From JAPLGZ01 sp038225095 (lineage in GTDB: Bacteria > Chloroflexota > Anaerolineae > Caldilineales > Caldilineaceae), in NCBI GenBank assembly GCA_038225095.1, contig JBBREZ010000247.1:1-10061 (forward strand): a DNA stretch of 10,061 nucleotides. Direction: 5' to 3'. Shown here in pieces: positions 5,589 to 10,061 of this stretch. The notes beneath the pieces were generated by a model that saw only the letters and a list, made by a program, of their open reading frames with translations, was not told the origin of the DNA and made no database searches. Every line of letters begins with the position of its first letter. Position 1 is the first letter of the stretch. The position numbers and the translations under genes were made by a program.

Positions 5589-8500
5589 CTATTTCACCTT
5601 GCCACTGGTGCAAGCGATCGCAGTGCCCTGGAAAATATCACTGGTCAGCTCCGCACAGTTCTGCCATTTACCCTTGTCCGAGGATTTTAGCTGGAAGGTG
5701 ACCGTTTGAATTGCACCCGGCGTGCCTGGTGTTGAGGTGACACCTACGCTGTAACCACCCTTCGTTGGGGCTGTGCCCGTGCCATTGAAGTAGACGGCGC
5801 CGCCAGAGTTACCGAATTTATTTTCGGCCCCAACGGTCAAGGAACCACCATCGCCACCCGTAACGGCATCATAGGTGAAGTTGATGTCTTCGGTGCCATT
5901 GACGCCAATCCAGATCTCGAAACTATTCGGCTGATTGTCGCTGTAGTTGACCACTCCTTCCCAGTCAATGACAAGCCAGCTATTGACGCCGTCGGTTAGC
6001 GTGCCAACTCTGACCGTCCCACCGGCTGGTGGGTTCAGATCGGTCCAGAAGGGGGCCAGGATATTGTTGGGCGGGTTTGCATCTGGCAAATTGGTATTGG
6101 CGAATTGGACATCCGCATTTGTGCCGCCACCAACAACGACATAGCCGTTGGAAACGATGCCAACGCGTGTCCAGACTTCACCCGCATACATGAAGGAAGG
6201 GACGTTAAAGTTGGTAATGCTTTCATCACCAACGCCGGCAATCGGGGCAATGCCGAAGGTTGACAAGGGGAGATAGCCGCCAACTGGCGAAGCGTCTGGC
6301 GTGTGCGTCGCCACACTGACTTGGGCCGGGCTGGCTCCGGCCAGTACGCCTTGGAAGCCGACCGTCTTGCTATTCAACTGGGTTCCACCCGTCAATGTGC
6401 CTGGCACAACTTTCAGGCTATCTGGTAATTTATCTACCAGGTTGACATTAGCATTGCTGAAACTGGTATTCTGCATCGTAATCGTGCAGGTGGTGGATCC
6501 GGTCTTAGCCTTGAAGTTGGCCGGGGTGCAACTTTTGCTAAGCGCCACCACTGCCTGGCCGCGCACAAAGGTGACCGGAATATGCAGGGTGGTATTGTCA
6601 TGGGTCATCACGATCACACCCTGGCGCACCTGCCCAATCGGCACATTACGCGCGTCGATTGTGATGTTGAAGGTCGTCTGCCCATTGGCTGGCACGTCGA
6701 AATGTTCAGGGACAATGATCTGCCAATCATCCTTGTCGGTTTTAGTTTTGAGGTCCCATTCGCGCTTCTTACCCGACACATCCTTGGCCGTCCGTTGCAC
6801 AGTGATGGCGCCGGGCAGCCCTGGATGGTAGAAGCTAGGATAGTTGGCGTTCCAAAGCGCGGCTTTGAGCGATCCATACTCGGCGGCGCTCACGTCAAAG
6901 GTAATCAAAGGGTTGCCGGCGGCGTTCAGGTCGATGCGCCCGGAGCCGTAGTCAAACGAAGTCGCCGCGGTTTTTCCATCTTCCTTAACCACATTTTTGG
7001 TCTTGGCCGTGGTCATCAACGCCGACTTGATCTGGCCGGGCGTCCAGGTGGGGTGGAGCGCTTTGATCAGCGCACCGGCGCCCGCCACATGGGGGCTGGA
7101 CATGGAGGTACCCGCAATGGCCTGGAAGAGCTGACCATTGGGGCCGGCTGCTTGGTCCACATGCAGCGGTGAAGCGCCTGCCAAGATCTGTACGCCGGGC
7201 GCGGTTACGTCTGGTTTGCTAATGCCTAGCGTTTGGCCAGGGCCACCCCGTGAGCTAAAGCCCGCCATAATATCACCCTGCGCATCCGCTTTAACCCCAG
7301 GCGTAAAGGTTGCCGTGACGCCAGTGTGGGTATTCATAAAGCCAATTAACTTGTCACCATCCGGTGCATCGAGGTGAACGACCGGTAGGAAATGGTTATC
7401 CGTCTCTGTATCTTGCATGATCAGGTTGCGCAAGAGCATGCCGCGCCCGCCCGCCTGCAAAACATTAAAACCTTTGGCCACACGACCAATCCCACCGCGC
7501 GTGCAGATCACAATCTCGCCGTGGAATGTGCCGGACGGTTGAGGATTACAGGCCGGATCGGGTGAGATGACCACAGGGGTAGGGGTGCTAATACCGCCCA
7601 TGATCGAAGCGCCTTTCAGTTTTAACATATCGCCGTTGCTGGCACTGAGGTTGACTGTACTGACGAACGCCCGATTGCTGGTGCTCGCCGCCACCGTCGT
7701 CACCCAAGGGCCACGGTGGTCGGTTGTATCAGGCCCTGGCCCACTGTTGCCCGCTGAAGCGGCGACAAAGATCCCGTGATCATAAGCGTTCAAGAAGGCA
7801 AGCTCAACCGCATCCGCATAAGGGTTGGCGCCACCGCTGATTGAGAAGTTGAGCACGTTGACGCCATCCACAATGGCCTGATCGATCGCTGCCACGGAAT
7901 CGCTCTGGAAGCACCCTGCCGCGCCGCATACCTTATAGGCAATAACCTGAGCCCGCGGCGCGATACCGGAAATAATGCCGCGGTCAACGCCAAAGATGGA
8001 GGCACGTACGCCCCCATTGCCAGCTGCCGTCGAAGTCGTGTGAGTGCCGTGGCCATCATCATCGCGGGCCGATTTGAATTCATTAGGCAAGAGGCCATTG
8101 ACTGCTTCATAGGTTGCCAAGAAGCGATAGGCGCCGATCAGCTTGTTGTTACAGGTGAACGCTGCATCCCCTGTGACCGCGCTGCCAAAGTTACAGGTAG
8201 CTGGTCGATGGGCTGGCGCCGCATAGGGTTTGCCCGCAGGATCTGGATCGGCGAAAGAGGGATGCTCGGGCCAGATGCCCGTGTCGAGCACGCCGACGAG
8301 CACGCCTTCCCCCGCACTTTTCTGGCCGCCCAATGCTTTCCAAATTGTCGGCGCGCCAAGGAAGGTGGGTGAAGCATCCGTGTCGAGGTGCTGCAACTTG
8401 TCCAAATAGACGCCGGTGACGCCGCTCATGCCGGCAAGCGCGGCTACATTATCGCTGGGCGTGATGGCCGAGATGCCGTTGAAGACATGCGTGTAGCGAT

Positions 8501-8876
8501 GGACAATTTTCCCGTTTGGCACTGCCTCTAATTTTTCCACATTGACAGAGCTATCAAAGGTGATGATTAGGCTGATCGGATGCAAGTTGCCAGCGCCCGG
8601 TGCATTAGCCGCTGCGATCGTGGCTTTGTCCGTGCTTTCTGAAGAAAGGGGCGAGATCGAGCCTTCGGTTGCGGTCAATACACCGCTGTTGTCGATGTCG
8701 TCTTCGGCCTGGGCCTTGTTCGCTTCCGCGTTGCTGACATAAGGCATGAAAACATGTTCTGGCTGTGGGGCTGGAGTCCCTTCGGAAGCGTCTTGGGCAA
8801 CAATACCTTGCGCTAGGGAAGACAGGAGCAGCCCCATGATCATAAAAATGGAGAGCAACTTTTGAGTTTGCTTCAT
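5589..8876 (-). CDS. Secreted S8 (subtilisin-like) serine protease with PA insert
   Basis: This is a 1095-residue secreted peptidase that should degrade extracellular protein or peptide substrates. It has a signal peptide (about 1-27, cleavage near IVA/QD), a spacer with HVFMPYVSN (41-49) and an I9-type propeptide (about 100-165). The catalytic domain holds D198 (GVLDTGI), H276 (DGHGTHT), oxyanion N377 (AASAGNSGP) and S591 (GTSMSSPHVAG). A protease-associated domain sits between N377 and S591, at about 430-525. This cucumisin-like layout is also seen in bacterial S8 enzymes. After the catalytic core come an Fn3-like beta domain (about 655-772), a DUF11-like segment (776-850) and a nidogen-like beta domain (about 865-1035). 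The last 50 residues carry C1074 and C1089. All catalytic residues are present, so it is probably active. The start is backed by AAAGGAA upstream, and the gene is monocistronic. Confidence 0.95.
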   Translation of the reverse strand: MKQTQKLLSIFMIMGLLLSSLAQGIVAQDASEGTPAPQPEHVFMPYVSNAEANKAQAEDDIDNSGVLTATEGSISPLSSESTDKATIAAANAPGAGNLHPISLIITFDSSVNVEKLEAVPNGKIVHRYTHVFNGISAITPSDNVAALAGMSGVTGVYLDKLQHLDTDASPTFLGAPTIWKALGGQKSAGEGVLVGVLDTGIWPEHPSFADPDPAGKPYAAPAHRPATCNFGSAVTGDAAFTCNNKLIGAYRFLATYEAVNGLLPNEFKSARDDDGHGTHTTSTAAGNGGVRASIFGVDRGIISGIAPRAQVIAYKVCGAAGCFQSDSVAAIDQAIVDGVNVLNFSISGGANPYADAVELAFLNAYDHGIFVAASAGNSGPGPDTTDHRGPWVTTVAASTSNRAFVSTVNLSASNGDMLKLKGASIMGGISTPTPVVISPDPACNPQPSGTFHGEIVICTRGGIGRVAKGFNVLQAGGRGMLLRNLIMQDTETDNHFLPVVHLDAPDGDKLIGFMNTHTGVTATFTPGVKADAQGDIMAGFSSRGGPGQTLGISKPDVTAPGVQILAGASPLHVDQAAGPNGQLFQAIAGTSMSSPHVAGAGALIKALHPTWTPGQIKSALMTTAKTKNVVKEDGKTAATSFDYGSGRIDLNAAGNPLITFDVSAAEYGSLKAALWNANYPSFYHPGLPGAITVQRTAKDVSGKKREWDLKTKTDKDDWQIIVPEHFDVPANGQTTFNITIDARNVPIGQVRQGVIVMTHDNTTLHIPVTFVRGQAVVALSKSCTPANFKAKTGSTTCTITMQNTSFSNANVNLVDKLPDSLKVVPGTLTGGTQLNSKTVGFQGVLAGASPAQVSVATHTPDASPVGGYLPLSTFGIAPIAGVGDESITNFNVPSFMYAGEVWTRVGIVSNGYVVVGGGTNADVQFANTNLPDANPPNNILAPFWTDLNPPAGGTVRVGTLTDGVNSWLVIDWEGVVNYSDNQPNSFEIWIGVNGTEDINFTYDAVTGGDGGSLTVGAENKFGNSGGAVYFNGTGTAPTKGGYSVGVTSTPGTPGAIQTVTFQLKSSDKGKWQNCAELTSDIFQGTAIACTSGKVK

Positions 8877-9325
8877 GATAATTTCCTTTATCGTCCTTGT
8901 AATCGATGGTGATTAACTTGCTTACTGGTATAGCTTGAAGGGTTGCGCCTGCGCTAGGCTGAGTAGGGTAGATAAAGCTGATCCTCAGCTCGAATTAACT
9001 TTAACTAGCTCCTTTCTTCTGTAATCTTTATGTTAGATTGAAATAATCATTTGTAAACTTAGGCAAGATACAACGGGTTTGCGCGAAGAATTTACCAGCA
9101 GCGGAAAGCACATTAAACATTGCTATTATAGCAGATATGAGATAAGTAATCATCACATAAGATAATTGAGTTGCTTACAATTCGTTTACCAAATGTAGTT
9201 GATCAATGGTAATTTTTTTGAGACTGGGGCTTCAGCTCAAGGGCTTAAATAATGATCAGGCCTGTTGTTGCTTTATTTTCATAGGTAGGTGACCATCCTG
9301 TCTATTGTGAGCACCCGCGGCAAGT
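8877..9325. other. AT-rich intergenic region without genes
   Basis: No convincing reading frame occurs in this 449-base gap between the protease start and the stop of the kinase-like gene. It is clearly more AT-rich than its neighbours, especially 9000-9260. It contains the candidate protease promoter, a TTGATCAA palindrome (9199-9206) and a weak TTACCA/TGGTAA inverted repeat (9186-9191 and 9207-9212) followed by a T-run on the plus strand. No strong minus-strand terminator for the kinase-like gene is visible. Confidence 0.6.
9030..9057 (-). promoter_or_regulatory. Candidate sigma-70-type promoter of the protease gene
   Basis: On the minus strand TTTACA (9057-9052) is followed after 16 bases by TAACAT (9035-9030). 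The two boxes match the consensus at five of six and four of six positions. The expected start near 9023 would leave a leader of about 146 bases before the protease ATG. In AT-rich DNA such matches arise by chance, so this is only the best candidate seen. Confidence 0.3.
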
Positions 9326-9964
9326 CTATACTGGCTGCTCAAGTTCGGCGATGGCAGCCTGGACTAAGCGGATACAAGTCTCTGCATCCCAGCGCTCAGT
9401 GTTCAGCAGCAAGTGGAAAGGATCTGGGGCGTTCCAATCCGCCTGGTAAAACTGGCGGATGTGGTTCGCTCGGCGTTGGTCTTCCTCACGCACCCAACGC
9501 TCGGCCTCGGCGCGACGCATGCTTGTGCGCTTCATGACCCGGTCCACACGCGCTGGGAAAGGCGCAAAGAAGCGGACGTGTAATACGCCCGGTTGTTTTG
9601 CCAGAATAAACTGGGCGCCGTGCCCAAAGATGACGGCATTGCCAGTCTGCGCAGCTTCTAGCACAAGTTGGCGCGTCACCGTCACAAAAGCCTCGGTGGT
9701 AGACTCAAAGGGAACCGCCGCCGTTGGACTGTTGATCGTCCCATAGCCAGGATTAGCCACCGACAGTACACGCGCCAACCGCTCGATAAAAGCCTCGGAT
9801 CGCTCATTGTACTCGGCGGCCGTCGCCTCGGAGATACCTAACCGATGGGCGACCTCACGAACAATTTGTGTGTTGAGATAACTGGCGCCCAAGCGTTCGG
9901 CCAGCAACTGGCCGATGGACGCTCCGCCACTTCCCGTCAATCGCGATACTGTGATAACTGGCAT
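9326..9964 (-). CDS. Cytidylate-kinase-like P-loop protein
   Basis: This is a 212-residue cytosolic protein of the cytidylate kinase-like family (Cytidylate_kin2, PF13189 type). Relatives are predicted nucleoside-phosphate kinases, but the substrate of this group is mostly untested. The nucleotide loop is TGSGGASIGQLLAERLG (10-26), the family form without the classic GK[ST]. Further matches are VIFGHGAQFIL (111-121), LHVRFFAPFPARVDRVM (128-144, lid side) and EDQRRANHIRQFYQADW (161-177), followed by HLLLNTERW. In most relatives the second motif reads GRG; here H115 replaces the arginine. Length is normal for the family. The start at 9964 has an excellent AGGAGGG site five bases upstream. It is read toward the protease gene, 449 bases away, and is probably a separate unit. 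Confidence 0.85.
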   Translation of the reverse strand: MPVITVSRLTGSGGASIGQLLAERLGASYLNTQIVREVAHRLGISEATAAEYNERSEAFIERLARVLSVANPGYGTINSPTAAVPFESTTEAFVTVTRQLVLEAAQTGNAVIFGHGAQFILAKQPGVLHVRFFAPFPARVDRVMKRTSMRRAEAERWVREEDQRRANHIRQFYQADWNAPDPFHLLLNTERWDAETCIRLVQAAIAELEQPV

Positions 9965-10003
9965 AGTTTCCCTCCTGGTGTGTTTTATTCAGGATCGTAA
10001 AAA

Positions 10004-10035
10004 GGTAGACAAGTAGACAGGGAAACAGGCAGATG
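10004..10035. repeat. Degenerate 8-base tandem repeat
   Basis: The stretch reads as four 8-base units: GGTAGACA, AGTAGACA, GGGAAACA and GGCAGATG. The first two differ at one position and the last two are increasingly diverged. It lies upstream of the cytidylate-kinase-like gene and overlaps the left arm of the adjoining inverted repeat. Short GTAGACA-type repeats are frequent between bacterial genes. No function is evident. Confidence 0.4.
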
Positions 10036-10061
10036 AGAATTAGCATGCTGCCTGTTTCCCT
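10019..10061. repeat. 14-bp perfect inverted repeat at window edge
   Basis: AGGGAAACAGGCAG (10019-10032) is exactly complementary to 10048-10061 across a 15-base loop. The right arm ends on the last base of the window, so the stem may be longer. On the minus strand the hairpin is followed at a distance by a T-rich stretch (CCTTTTT). It could terminate a minus-strand gene lying beyond the window, or be part of an intergenic repeat. Confidence 0.6.

Noticed and set aside
5524..5590. GTTACCTCTCTT and GTAACCTCTGCT as target-site duplications of the 28-bp palindrome
   Set aside because: Only nine of twelve positions match and the copies are not adjacent to the palindrome ends. One copy also overlaps the terminator.
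6582..7172. Plus-strand reading frame of 196 codons inside the protease gene
   Set aside because: It is an antisense shadow. The minus strand here encodes the conserved PA-to-Ser and Fn3-like part of the protease, and no ribosome binding site supports the shadow.
9219..9245. Hairpin near TTGAG/CTCAA as terminator of the cytidylate-kinase-like gene
   Set aside because: The T-run precedes the stem on the plus strand, so a minus-strand transcript would carry A residues after the stem, not U.

Overview
The window looks like an ordinary chromosomal stretch from a Gram-positive-like or monoderm environmental bacterium, most likely a member of the Chloroflexota (Anaerolineae/Caldilineae type). This placement is an inference from protein style. 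It rests on the HDDILPQ-type histidine kinase with its NarL-like regulator, a DinB protein ending in a HAGEIACLKGLQG-type tail, a small lipoprotein with a WPDGGLGCPRPG core, and a secreted S8 protease with an FMPYV-type segment after its signal peptide. No rRNA, tRNA, CRISPR array, transposase or phage gene is visible.

Layout. (1) 3-3045, plus strand: a two-component pair, with a NarL/FixJ-type response regulator followed 61 bases later by a multi-pass membrane histidine kinase. The short gap holds several small inverted repeats. (2) 3046-3157: a convergent gap with two near-identical palindromic 13-mers that together form a 19-bp inverted repeat. (3) 3158-3715, minus strand: a DinB-like four-helix protein. 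(4) 3716-3972: a divergent intergenic region that also contains two tiny ORFs. Each runs by an ATGA overlap into the next reading frame and finally into a phosphotransferase of the APH superfamily (3973-4920, plus). (5) 5026-5463, plus: a small lipoprotein. (6) 5464-5588: a perfect 21-bp hairpin that can terminate both converging genes, then a 28-bp GC-rich palindrome resembling a dispersed repeat. (7) 5589-8876, minus: a 1095-residue secreted subtilisin-family protease with propeptide, PA insert and C-terminal beta domains. (8) 8877-9325: an AT-rich gap without genes that holds a candidate protease promoter. (9) 9326-9964, minus: a cytidylate-kinase-like P-loop protein. (10) 9965-10061: its leader, with short 8-base repeats and a 14-bp inverted repeat at the window edge.

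Only the two-component pair is an evident functional unit. The other genes are single transcription units with alternating orientation and nothing ties them into one pathway. I did not find a convincing undescribed multi-gene system. The most testable unusual features are the chained micro-ORFs before the phosphotransferase, the paired palindromes after the kinase, and the apparently interrupted C-terminal domain of the protease.
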